Origin: Erythrobacter sp.
GTDB lineage: Bacteria > Pseudomonadota > Alphaproteobacteria > Sphingomonadales > Sphingomonadaceae
Direction: 5' to 3'
Assembly: GCA_003483125.1 (NCBI GenBank)
Contig: DMWU01000073.1
Coordinates: 1 to 11,564 of the forward strand
Length of the DNA stretch: 11,564 nt
Under the pieces are notes generated by a model. It saw only the letters and a list, made by a program, of their open reading frames with translations. It searched no databases and was not told the origin of the DNA. The stretch's first letter is position 1, and each line of letters begins with the position of its first letter. The position numbers were made by a program, and so were the translations under genes. Positions 1 through 6,523 of this stretch are shown here, piece after piece.

Positions 1-355
1 CCACCTCTTCGCCGACCCGGTTGCGGTGGTGCTCGGCTTCGAGCGGGTGGTTGGCAATCGCCTTGCCGTCGCAGGTGGTAGGCTGAGCGGCGAACTGATT
101 GGGACGATCACCGATAGCAGTGTGAAGAAGGCTGCGTTGGAAGAGGAGATCGCGCAGTTGGGCAATGGGGCAATCTCATTGGCCATGGGTGATGGCGCGA
201 ACGATATTCCTATGCTGCTGGCAGCTGATTACAGCATTGCATACTATGGCAAGCCAAAGGCGAAGGAGGCAGCCGATGGCTGGATTGACAATGGCGATCT
301 GACTGCTGTCCTTAAGCTGTTCGGCATTCCCCAGAATGACTGGGTGACGGGCTAA
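1..355 (+). CDS. serB: Phosphoserine phosphatase SerB, C-terminal part (cut by left window edge)
   Basis: This enzyme removes phosphate from L-phosphoserine in the last step of serine synthesis, in the cytoplasm. Only about 117 residues are visible. The reading frame is open from base 2 with no start inside the window, and it ends at TAA 353-355. The haloacid dehalogenase signature is clear: a TDSSVKKAAL stretch supplies the motif II/III lysine region, and GDGANDIPML at about 173-220 is the Mg-binding acidic motif. It is followed by the AKP-like segment (YYGKPKAKEAA) and the DLTAVL...GIP ending typical of SerB. The N-terminal catalytic DxD motif lies outside the window. A GTG at 26 could be mistaken for a start, but family homology clearly continues upstream of it. 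The stop codon overlaps the stop of the opposing membrane-protein gene in the shared bases CTAA (352-355). Confidence 0.93.
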   Translation, partial: HLFADPVAVVLGFERVVGNRLAVAGGRLSGELIGTITDSSVKKAALEEEIAQLGNGAISLAMGDGANDIPMLLAADYSIAYYGKPKAKEAADGWIDNGDLTAVLKLFGIPQNDWVTG

Positions 356-960
356 GCGTCGGTCGAGGCCGCCTTTGCAGCCTGACCCGTTGCGCGTTGT
401 TTGCGCCAGGCCATGATCCGCAAGGCTAGCCCCCCGATAGAAAGCATAAGCAGTATTCCGCCCGCCTGTCGTAGTTCAGGGTCCATACTTTTGCCGATAT
501 AGGCCAGAGTGAACACAGCCCATATCAAGTACATCCCGGTTTTGTGCAGGCGTTTCCAATTCTTCCCGAGCGCCTTGTATGCCCACGGCCAGGATGTTGC
601 TGCCATGGCATAGATCACGACGTAGATTGCAGCTCCCGGCAGCAATCCCAAAAGGTTCATTTCCTCTGGAGAGGCGTTGATGAATTTCAGCAATGCGTAG
701 AGGTGCACTGTATGTGCAGCGGCAAAAGCCAGCCCCCACCACTTCCGGTTTCGCATCAGCGAGCGTGAGATTTGCCCGGGACGTAACACTACAAGCGATG
801 ATGCGATAAAAGCTATCAGGAAGAAGGGGAATCCGGCCCTTGCTGTCCAGCGCGATGCCAGTTGCCAGCGTTCAAAATCTTCACCGCCCGCATTCAGAGC
901 AGCGTTCATTAAGAAAAGTGCGACCGCCGCGGCCACAATTATGGGCCAGAATTTGGGCAT
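352..960 (-). CDS. Ferric-reductase-like / MsrQ-like haem b membrane protein
   Basis: This 202-residue protein is very hydrophobic. About six membrane helices can be drawn (roughly residues 5-22, 42-60, 74-92, 103-121, 141-158 and 166-184), matching the ferric reductase-like transmembrane domain family, which includes MsrQ. His83 and His86 in the third helix (AAHTVHLYAL) and His139 before the fifth (WKRLHKTGMYLIW) are the likely haem ligands. In MsrQ the fifth-helix region has a second His about 13 residues further on; here that position is not His, so the ligand set looks reduced. No flavin or NADPH domain is attached, so the protein would probably pass electrons from quinol or another donor to a partner. 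It starts at ATG 958-960, 27 bases after the nitroreductase stop on the same strand, with SD AGAGAGGA 8 bases before the ATG. Family assignment is fairly sure; the partner and substrate are inferred. Confidence 0.75.
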   Translation of the reverse strand: MPKFWPIIVAAAVALFLMNAALNAGGEDFERWQLASRWTARAGFPFFLIAFIASSLVVLRPGQISRSLMRNRKWWGLAFAAAHTVHLYALLKFINASPEEMNLLGLLPGAAIYVVIYAMAATSWPWAYKALGKNWKRLHKTGMYLIWAVFTLAYIGKSMDPELRQAGGILLMLSIGGLALRIMAWRKQRATGQAAKAASTDA

Positions 961-987
961 GTTTTTATCCTCTCTTTGCGAGAGAGG
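961..987 (-). promoter_or_regulatory. Intergenic hairpin that encloses the ribosome binding site of the haem membrane protein gene
   Basis: Read on the minus strand, the 27 bases between the two genes begin directly after the nitroreductase TAG with CCTCTCT, then loop CGCAA, then AGAGAGG, then ATAAAAAC and the ATG. The two 7-base arms (969-975 and 981-987) are perfectly complementary. The 3' arm is the Shine-Dalgarno sequence itself, at normal spacing. No U-run follows, so this is not an intrinsic terminator. A ribosome finishing the upstream gene would cover the 5' arm and free the SD, which fits translational coupling. The structure is seen directly; the function is inferred. Confidence 0.6.
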
Positions 988-1659
988 CTACAGCCAGCTG
1001 GCGATTTGTTCCAGCGGCTTCTTCCTCACGGCGTGGGTAGGGACCGTCGCACCTTCTTCCGGCTTGCCAACAACTACGATCATCATCGGCTTTTCATACT
1101 CGGGCCGTCCGCAAATATTGCGCAGGAAACCCATGGGGGAAGGGGTGTGGGTCAGCGTGGCGCAGCCTGCCTCATGCAAGCAGGTAATCAGCATGCCGCA
1201 GGCAATGCCGACGCTCTCATTCACGTAGTAATTCTGCGTTTTACCATCTTCTTCGATCCCGCCCTTGCGCTGGGCAAAAACCACGATCAGCCACGGGGCT
1301 GTCTCAAGAAATGGTTTGTCCGGATCGGTTCCAAGCGGGCTAAGCGCCTCAAGCCATTCGTCGCTGGCCTTGCCAGCGTAAAAGGCCCGTTCTTCCTCTT
1401 CCGCGGCTTCGCGGATTGCGCGTTTGATCTCCGGCGATGAGATGACCGCGAAATGCCATGGTTGGTGGTTTGCGCCATTGGGCGCGGTACCTCCGGCTTC
1501 GATTGCGGCCTCGATCACTTCGCGCGGAATTGTCTCGTCAGAGAAATAGCGGCAAGTACGCCTTTGCTTAATCTTGTCGCGAAATGCACTCGCTCGCTCG
1601 ATGCGCTCTTCGTCGGTCAAATCGGGAAGCGAGTAAGGGATTGCGTCATGCTCTTTCAT
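988..1659 (-). CDS. Iodotyrosine deiodinase-like flavoprotein of the nitroreductase superfamily
   Basis: This FMN-dependent enzyme has 223 residues from the preferred start. It has the family's phosphate/FMN motif RRTCRYFS (33-40; RRSVRF in human IYD), GGTAPNGANHQPW (56-68), THTPSPM (170-176) and the closing VPTHAVRKKPLEQI. It is closer to iodotyrosine deiodinase (IYD) than to the general nitroreductases NfsB or BluB. Within the lid, Glu90, Tyr94 and Lys115 keep the spacing of the three IYD residues that grip the substrate's amino and carboxyl groups (human Glu157, Tyr161, Lys182, from memory). IYD carries out reductive dehalogenation of halotyrosines; bacterial homologues are known, but their natural roles are mostly unclear. 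The chosen start (ATG 1657-1659, MKEHD) gives the usual bacterial length. A longer frame from ATG 1722 would add 21 residues without a good SD. The gene heads a two-gene unit with the haem membrane protein downstream. Confidence 0.85.
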   Translation of the reverse strand: MKEHDAIPYSLPDLTDEERIERASAFRDKIKQRRTCRYFSDETIPREVIEAAIEAGGTAPNGANHQPWHFAVISSPEIKRAIREAAEEEERAFYAGKASDEWLEALSPLGTDPDKPFLETAPWLIVVFAQRKGGIEEDGKTQNYYVNESVGIACGMLITCLHEAGCATLTHTPSPMGFLRNICGRPEYEKPMMIVVVGKPEEGATVPTHAVRKKPLEQIASWL

Positions 1660-1735
1660 GATTGTCGCTATCCACTTTTCTTGCGGTGAAGTGAAGCATT
1701 TCCTCGACCAGGGCGTGGACATGTTATTAACAATC

Positions 1736-1763
1736 TTGTAAGTTGCGTAGCGCTATGTAGATT
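1736..1763 (+). promoter_or_regulatory. Possible promoter of coq4
   Basis: TTGTAA (1736-1741) and TAGATT (1758-1763) are separated by 16 bases and each match four of six bases of the sigma-70 consensus. The coq4 start codon lies 19 bases beyond the -10 box, leaving a short leader that holds the SD. The call rests on weak consensus matches only. The divergent nitroreductase gene must also have a promoter in this interval, but I could not identify a convincing one. Confidence 0.35.
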
Positions 1764-1771
1764 GCACGCGC

Positions 1772-1776
1772 AGGAG
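1772..1776 (+). promoter_or_regulatory. Ribosome binding site deciding the coq4 start
   Basis: AGGAG lies 6 bases upstream of ATG 1783-1785. This selects that ATG over the in-frame TTG at 1762, which has no SD and would sit within the predicted -10 region. Confidence 0.7.
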
Positions 1777-1782
1777 AATAGC

Positions 1783-2583
1783 ATGTCAGTAATGGAAAGG
1801 CCGCTCGTCCACGCGGACCGCAAGCTCAATAGTTTCCAGCCGATCAAGGCATGGAAACATTTTCGTAAGCTCGTCGCTGACAAGGAAGATACCGAGCAGG
1901 TCTTCCATATTATCGAGGCGCTCAAGGGCCGTAAGAACCACATGCGCGCGGTTGATTTCATTAAGTCAGATCAGGGGCAGTCATTGATGCGCCGCGGGAA
2001 TGACCTTCCTGCCATGCTTGATGACCATGCGCGTTGGTCAGACTGTGGGCCCAATACTGTTGCCCAACACTATATCCGCTTTATGGAACGTGAAGGATTG
2101 AGTGCTGCAGGCTTGGTGGAAGAAAGCCATAAATGGCTTCCCTCGGACAAGCGTCCGCAGGACCAGATCGAATGGTATTTTGAGCGTTTGCGCGACACGC
2201 ATGACCTTTTCCATGTCCTCACCGGATATGGCCGTGACGGCCTGGGCGAGGGATGCCTGTTGGGATTCAGCTATGAGCAGAGTCCCAATTTGGGCATTCT
2301 GTTCATTGCCTATGCCGGCAATCGCGAGATGCGCAAGCAGACAGGCACCAAGGCACCGATCCTGGAAGCGTTGCGAGAGGGGCGCAGGCTTGGCCGCGCC
2401 GCGAAGCATCTGGCGCATCAGGAGGTCGAAAGCCTCATGCGCGAAGATATTGACGAAGCACGCAAGCGGTTAAACCTGAGTGAGCCGGTGATCTACAAGC
2501 AATGCCTTGAGATACTTGAGGCGGAGGGGCATTTGTCCGACGATCTTCTCGCGCCCCAACAAGTGCAAGCGCAAGCCGCCTAA
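1783..2583 (+). CDS. coq4: Coq4-family ubiquinone biosynthesis protein
   Basis: This 266-residue protein carries the Coq4 hallmark HDxxHx11E: His140-Asp141-Leu-Phe-His144, eleven residues, then Glu156, inside HDLFHVLTGYGRDGLGE. These residues bind a divalent metal. The surrounding sequence (FMEREGLS near 100-107 and the helical RRLGRAAKHL near 201-210) also fits the family. In eukaryotes COQ4 belongs to the mitochondrial ubiquinone synthesis complex, and recent work assigns it oxidative decarboxylation and hydroxylation at ring carbon C1. Homologues occur in some alphaproteobacteria; whether this one is catalytic or structural cannot be read from the sequence. The gene stands alone in orientation, with the divergent nitroreductase on its left and a convergent membrane-protein gene on its right. 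It shares the bases CTAA at its stop with the latter. The start is fixed by AGGAG upstream of ATG 1783. Confidence 0.9.
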   Translation: MSVMERPLVHADRKLNSFQPIKAWKHFRKLVADKEDTEQVFHIIEALKGRKNHMRAVDFIKSDQGQSLMRRGNDLPAMLDDHARWSDCGPNTVAQHYIRFMEREGLSAAGLVEESHKWLPSDKRPQDQIEWYFERLRDTHDLFHVLTGYGRDGLGEGCLLGFSYEQSPNLGILFIAYAGNREMRKQTGTKAPILEALREGRRLGRAAKHLAHQEVESLMREDIDEARKRLNLSEPVIYKQCLEILEAEGHLSDDLLAPQQVQAQAA

Positions 2584-2906
2584 ATCGCCTGCATGGCGCA
2601 GTCTATGCTATCGACAGTCACATGCCATAGGCCCCCCAGGCCAAGTCCGCGAACCCACCATTTGGGCATGGCAATCATCACCGCGTAGACAATTGCCGCT
2701 TCCCATCCGTGAAGGAGGTGGAAGCCAATGCTACAACGATTGGGATCGAAAATTGGATCGGCCAATAGATGGTCGAGATCGATCAGGTTCGCAGCGGCAA
2801 TGACCAAGCCAACTTTGATCCAGCGATCACGCCAGAGAATAGCCGCAATCGCAAACGGGATCAGCCAATGGCCACCATAATTGACTATCGGCTGGAGCAG
2901 ATCCAC
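2580..2906 (-). CDS. Small membrane protein of the DUF6122 type, resembling membrane metal-dependent hydrolases
   Basis: This 108-residue protein has about three to four hydrophobic helices and a line of conserved polar residues: His13, Asp43, Asp45 and His46 (LIDLDHLLA), the PIFDPNRCSIGFHLLHG block (51-67, with His63 and His66), and His95, Asp99 and Asp102 (WHVTVDSIDC). I recognise this as the DUF6122 pattern. The arrangement resembles YdjM-like membrane-bound metal-dependent hydrolases, but the substrate is unknown. The residue I recall as an N-terminal His (HYxxH) is Asn9 here. The start is GTG 2904-2906. The purL stop lies 12 bases upstream in the same frame, so no ATG can extend it, and no good SD is visible. 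It probably shares the purL transcript. Its TAG shares CTAA with the convergent coq4 stop. Confidence 0.75.
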   Translation of the reverse strand: MDLLQPIVNYGGHWLIPFAIAAILWRDRWIKVGLVIAAANLIDLDHLLADPIFDPNRCSIGFHLLHGWEAAIVYAVMIAMPKWWVRGLGLGGLWHVTVDSIDCAMQAI

Positions 2907-2918
2907 GATTTGGCCGTT

Positions 2919-5108
2919 TTAGGCTTCCATCCAGTCGCGGAAGAAGCTTTGATGTGCCTGGCGTAGTTCGGCGATGCCAATCTTCGTACCATTCACGTTT
3001 ATTGAATCACCGCCGATGGTGCCAATGACTTCGTGTGGGACTTCCGAGCGATCTAATGGCGCGTTTGCAGGGAATGTAACGAGGTAGCGGGACTGGCTTT
3101 CGTTGAATGCGAACCAGGTGTCCATTGCATCCAGTTCGACGCCTATACCAGCGGCCATCGCCATTTCCGCAACTGCTACGATCAATCCGCCATCGCTTAT
3201 GTCGTGAACTGCGTTTACTTTACCGTCTGCGACCAAGCGGCGGACCAGTTCGCCATTGAAACGCTCGTCGCCCAAATCAACAACTGGTGGCGCTCCGTCG
3301 CGATTGCCTATTATTTCACGAAGCCATAGAGATTGCCCAAGCTCCGGATAGCAAGGTCCGATAACTGCAATCTTGTCGCCTTCATTCTTAAAGCCCATCG
3401 TCATCATCTTCGAATAATCATCGATGATGCCAACACCGCCAATTGCGGGGGTTGGGAGGATGGCTGAGCCGCCCCCCGTCGCCTTGCTTTCATTGTAGAG
3501 GCTGACATTGCCACTCACGATTGGGAAATCGAGCGCGCGGCAGGCTTCACCCATACCCTCCAGCGCATGGACGAACTGGCTCATGATTTCGGGACGTTGA
3601 GGATTGGCGAAGTTGAGGCAATTGGTCACTGCCAGCGGCCGTGCACCAACCGCGCAGAGGTTACGATATGCCTCGGCAATTGCCTGTTTCCCGCCTTCAT
3701 ACGGGTCCGCATAGACATAGCGCGGCGTGCAATCGGTGCTGATTGCCAGCGCCTTTTTCGTGCCATGAACGCGCACAACACCGGCATCGCCGCCCGTTTG
3801 CAGCGTGTCGCCCATCACCTGGCTGTCATACTGCTCCGAAATCCAGCGGCGACTGGCAAGATTGGGGCTGGCCATCAGCTTTAAGAGGTCCGCGCCGATA
3901 TCTCTGCTCTCGGACACTTCGTCGAGCGGTTTGACCTGCGCCCAAGTTTTATATTCCTCTTTAGAGAGATAAGGGCGATCATATTCGGGCGCATCTGCGG
4001 CGAGGGGTCCAAGCGGAATGTCGCATACGACCTCACCGCCGAATTCCAGCACCATATGCTGGCTATTGGTAACTTCACCAATCACAGCGAAGTCCAGTTC
4101 CCACTTTTCGAAAATCGCCGCGGCCATCTTTTCCTTGCCGGGCTTGAGCACCATCAGCATGCGCTCCTGGCTCTCGCTCAGCATCATTTCATAGGGCGTC
4201 ATTCCCTCCTCACGACATGGCACCTTGTCCATATCGAGGCGGATACCCGCCTTGCCGTTTGTCGCCATCTCGACGCTCGAAGAAGTTAGGCCCGCTGCAC
4301 CCATGTCCTGGATTGCGACAATCGCATCGGTCGCCATCAGTTCGAGACATGCTTCAATCAGCAGTTTCTCTGTAAATGGATCGCCCACCTGTACGGTTGG
4401 GCGCTTGGCCTCTGCATCTTCTTCAAAGTCAGCACTTGCCATGGTCGCACCATGAATACCGTCTCGGCCAGTCTTTGATCCGACATAGACGATAGGGTTT
4501 CCGACCCCAGTCGCCGCAGAATAGAAAATCTTGTCAGCATCGGCGACGCCGACTGTCATCGCATTGACGAGGATGTTGCCGTCATACGCCTCGTGGAAAT
4601 TGGTCTCTCCGCATACGGTCGGCACGCCCACGCAATTGCCATATCCGCCGATGCCGGCAACCACGCCCTTAACCAGGTGCTGCATCTTGGGGTGTTCCGG
4701 ACGTCCGAAACGCAGGGCATTGGCATTGGCAACCGGACGGGCGCCCATGGTGAAGACATCTCGCAATATGCCGCCAACACCTGTCGCTGCGCCCTGATAG
4801 GGCTCGATGTAGCTGGGGTGGTTGTGGCTCTCCATCTTGAAGATGGCCGCCTGGCCATCACCAATATCGATCACGCCAGCATTCTCGCCGGGACCGCAGA
4901 TCACCCATGGCGCCTCTGTCGGCAGCTTCTTGAGGTGAAGGCGCGAAGATTTGTAAGAGCAATGCTCGCTCCACATCACCGAGAAGATGCCGAGTTCCAC
5001 AAGGTTTGGTTCGCGGCCTAGCGCATGCAGGACACGCTCATATTCATCGGGCGAGAGCCCGTGTTGCTCAACGATCTCGGGTGTGATCTCGGACTCGATA
5101 GTAGCCAT
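2919..5108 (-). CDS. purL: Phosphoribosylformylglycinamidine synthase subunit PurL (small type)
   Basis: PurL performs the ATP-dependent conversion of formylglycinamide ribonucleotide to the amidine, the fourth step of purine synthesis. At 729 residues it is the small form, which needs separate PurQ (glutaminase) and PurS subunits; neither gene is in this window. Visible motifs are [13 protein letters not shown] (43-55) with the active-site His49, the PGENAG segment at 73-78, the ATP/Mg-binding [19 protein letters not shown] stretch (92-110), and a second-half copy with NVSLYNES and HDISDGGL typical of the duplicated AIRS fold. The length matches the family and no frameshift is seen. The start is ATG 5106-5108 ([13 protein letters not shown]), with only a weak AAGG upstream. 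The 144-base leader back to the enoyl-CoA hydratase stop probably contains its promoter, but I found no convincing boxes there. Confidence 0.97.
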   Translation of the reverse strand: MATIESEITPEIVEQHGLSPDEYERVLHALGREPNLVELGIFSVMWSEHCSYKSSRLHLKKLPTEAPWVICGPGENAGVIDIGDGQAAIFKMESHNHPSYIEPYQGAATGVGGILRDVFTMGARPVANANALRFGRPEHPKMQHLVKGVVAGIGGYGNCVGVPTVCGETNFHEAYDGNILVNAMTVGVADADKIFYSAATGVGNPIVYVGSKTGRDGIHGATMASADFEEDAEAKRPTVQVGDPFTEKLLIEACLELMATDAIVAIQDMGAAGLTSSSVEMATNGKAGIRLDMDKVPCREEGMTPYEMMLSESQERMLMVLKPGKEKMAAAIFEKWELDFAVIGEVTNSQHMVLEFGGEVVCDIPLGPLAADAPEYDRPYLSKEEYKTWAQVKPLDEVSESRDIGADLLKLMASPNLASRRWISEQYDSQVMGDTLQTGGDAGVVRVHGTKKALAISTDCTPRYVYADPYEGGKQAIAEAYRNLCAVGARPLAVTNCLNFANPQRPEIMSQFVHALEGMGEACRALDFPIVSGNVSLYNESKATGGGSAILPTPAIGGVGIIDDYSKMMTMGFKNEGDKIAVIGPCYPELGQSLWLREIIGNRDGAPPVVDLGDERFNGELVRRLVADGKVNAVHDISDGGLIVAVAEMAMAAGIGVELDAMDTWFAFNESQSRYLVTFPANAPLDRSEVPHEVIGTIGGDSINVNGTKIGIAELRQAHQSFFRDWMEA

Positions 5109-5252
5109 GGCTGCGCCCTTAGCGATGACGGTCCCAAATCGCTAGTCCTGAGCGTACATATGCGCGCGAGTTCTCCCCACCCGCCATGCCGCCAAGGTCG
5201 TAGGGGACAATTTCCGTTAGCTAGCCATGCTGCGAATGCTGGCCTCCAAAGC

Positions 5253-6059
5253 TTAGCGCGCCAATATGTCTTCGCCTTCATCGACGAAGCGTTGCATTCG
5301 CTTCATCGCTTCGCCGTTGGCTGTGAGTGTCAGCAGGAAATTTTCAGCAGCACTGAGAGTGCCTTCTTCGAGCGTTTCGCCCGAAGCAACCTGCGCGGCC
5401 ATTTGTTTGATCGAGGCCAAGGCAACTGGCGAAAGGGTGGCGAGATCTTTCGCAATTTCCATCGCAGTTGCCACCGCATCGTCGCCCAATTCATCGACCA
5501 GGCCAATCCTGTGCGACTCTTCCGGGCCAATCACTCTGCCACGGAGCGCCATTTCTTTTGCCCGCGTTATGCCAACAACCCTTGCGAGCATCTGCATGCC
5601 GCCAAGGCCCGGAACAATTCCCAATCGGGCTTCGGGCAGGCCAATAGTGTAGTCACCTCTGGAGGCCACGCGGATATCGCAGCCCAGGGCAAACTCACAG
5701 CCGCCCCCCATGCACGTGCCATTAATCGCGGCAATGAGCGGCTTTGGGCAAGCCAGCATACGATCGAGCAGGTCGTAAACTGGCGTTTCGGAGCGAGGAG
5801 GGGCCGGGCCGCTCTCCGAGCCTGCATTGCGGACTGCATGCCCCATCGCCAGGATTTCCTTCACATCGTAATGACGGATGAAAACCCCTTCTACTCCGCC
5901 GGTGAAGACAATCGCTTTGACCTCTTCGTCATCGACTGCCGCCGCAAAATATTCGACCAACTCAGCGCATACGATCGAGTCCATATACCCGCGCGGCGGG
6001 TTCGTGATTGTCAGCAGCCGAACGCCATCCGAATCTTCAGATTTGATCTTTGCACTCAT
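5253..6059 (-). CDS. Enoyl-CoA hydratase/isomerase (crotonase) family protein
   Basis: This 268-residue crotonase-fold protein acts on an acyl-CoA thioester, probably by hydrating a 2,3-double bond. Both catalytic glutamates of true hydratases are in place: Glu122 in MGGGCEFALGCD (117-128) and Glu143 in LPEARLGIVPGLGG (141-154). The glycines 118-120 form one side of the oxyanion hole. The other side is odd: the usual AGxD of FxAGxD is replaced by RHYD (FIRHYDVKE, 60-68). A proline-rich insert around 82-92 precedes the LACPKPLIAAINGTCMGGG core. The preferred start is ATG 6057-6059 (MSAKIKSED), which overlaps the DUF2177 stop as ATGA and suggests translational coupling. A longer frame from 6128 lies inside the upstream gene and does not resemble the family. 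The substrate cannot be told from the neighbours. Confidence 0.88.
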   Translation of the reverse strand: MSAKIKSEDSDGVRLLTITNPPRGYMDSIVCAELVEYFAAAVDDEEVKAIVFTGGVEGVFIRHYDVKEILAMGHAVRNAGSESGPAPPRSETPVYDLLDRMLACPKPLIAAINGTCMGGGCEFALGCDIRVASRGDYTIGLPEARLGIVPGLGGMQMLARVVGITRAKEMALRGRVIGPEESHRIGLVDELGDDAVATAMEIAKDLATLSPVALASIKQMAAQVASGETLEEGTLSAAENFLLTLTANGEAMKRMQRFVDEGEDILAR

Positions 6060-6460
6060 GGCTTCTGCAATCGTAATGCAACCATCGCTGCGATCGTGCT
6101 GGTGGTTGCAGTCGCGAACGCGCCCCAAGCGATATCCATTAAGCTGATATGCGTTGCCCAGACCTTGAACACGGCCTGACTAGTCAGGTCGAAAGTTGCA
6201 TAGCAAAGCGCACCCAATAGTGCACCGTTGACCGTCGCTGCCTTCACCAGGCCGCTTTCAAGCGCTGGCTTGACTGCAAACCAGACCATTCCGGCAAGAT
6301 AGAGAAGGTAGAATGCGGCCGCAGCACCAATGTTGATCTCTTCGGCCATTATTTCGCCGATCACAGGCGCATACAGGTTGGGCCCGGCCCAATTAAGCCA
6401 CATTGCGTCTAATATTCCGAATGCAACTCCGGCAGTGACGTAAGCGATTATCCAGCGCAT
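6056..6460 (-). CDS. DUF2177 family membrane protein
   Basis: This 134-residue integral membrane protein has about four helices (roughly 3-22, 45-64, 73-90 and 107-127). Features of DUF2177 are [16 protein letters not shown] (17-32), the central [10 protein letters not shown], the [15 protein letters not shown] stretch (87-101) and MDIAWG (108-113). No biochemical function is known to me for this family. The start ATG 6458-6460 follows a strong GGGGGGA with 5-6 bases spacing; an upstream in-frame start at 6559 would run through the divergent xseB start region and is not supported. Its last four bases (ATGA) are shared with the start of the enoyl-CoA hydratase gene, so the two form one leftward unit. 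Divergent xseB begins 63 bases away. Confidence 0.82.
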   Translation of the reverse strand: MRWIIAYVTAGVAFGILDAMWLNWAGPNLYAPVIGEIMAEEINIGAAAAFYLLYLAGMVWFAVKPALESGLVKAATVNGALLGALCYATFDLTSQAVFKVWATHISLMDIAWGAFATATTSTIAAMVALRLQKP

Positions 6461-6484
6461 TTTGATCCCCCCGTTTCCGATCCT

Positions 6485-6517
6485 AGCTTGACCGGCAGTG
6501 CCTTGGCGGTCAATGCT
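6485..6517. promoter_or_regulatory. Inverted repeat in the divergent DUF2177/xseB promoter region (candidate operator)
   Basis: TTGACCG (6488-6494) pairs perfectly with CGGTCAA (6507-6513). Past a single G/G mismatch the pairing continues with CA (6496-6497) and TG (6504-6505), leaving a 6-base centre. Outside, AGC (6485-6487) matches GCT (6515-6517) with one extra T. It lies in the 63 bases between the two divergent starts, where the promoters must be, and no T-run follows on either strand. A dimeric repressor or activator site is the simplest reading; a leader hairpin is the alternative. Confidence 0.45.
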
Positions 6518-6523
6518 CCATTG

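Noticed and set aside
961..987. Possible intrinsic terminator after the nitroreductase gene
   Set aside because: The 7-bp stem is followed by ATAAAAAC on the transcribed strand with no U-run, and it contains the SD of the next gene.
1660..1722. N-terminal extension of the nitroreductase from ATG 1722
   Set aside because: The 21 extra residues have no SD upstream of them and do not match the family start; ATG 1659 gives the expected length.
1727..1741. CtrA-like site TTAA-N7-GTAA in the nitroreductase/coq4 divergent region
   Set aside because: It has one mismatch to TTAA-N7-TTAA, is a single copy and the genes are not cell-cycle related; AT-rich promoter DNA produces such matches by chance.
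5109..5252. Possible riboswitch or attenuator ahead of purL
   Set aside because: I looked for a purine-riboswitch-like core, strong stems and promoter boxes in this 144-base leader and saw only short stems such as CGCT/AGCG; nothing convincing.
5025..6179. 384-codon open frame on the + strand
   Set aside because: It runs antisense to the enoyl-CoA hydratase gene and crosses the purL leader. The translation has no recognisable domain and is rich in His, Arg and Cys, as typical of antisense frames in GC-biased genes; the minus-strand product is clearly homologous to crotonases.
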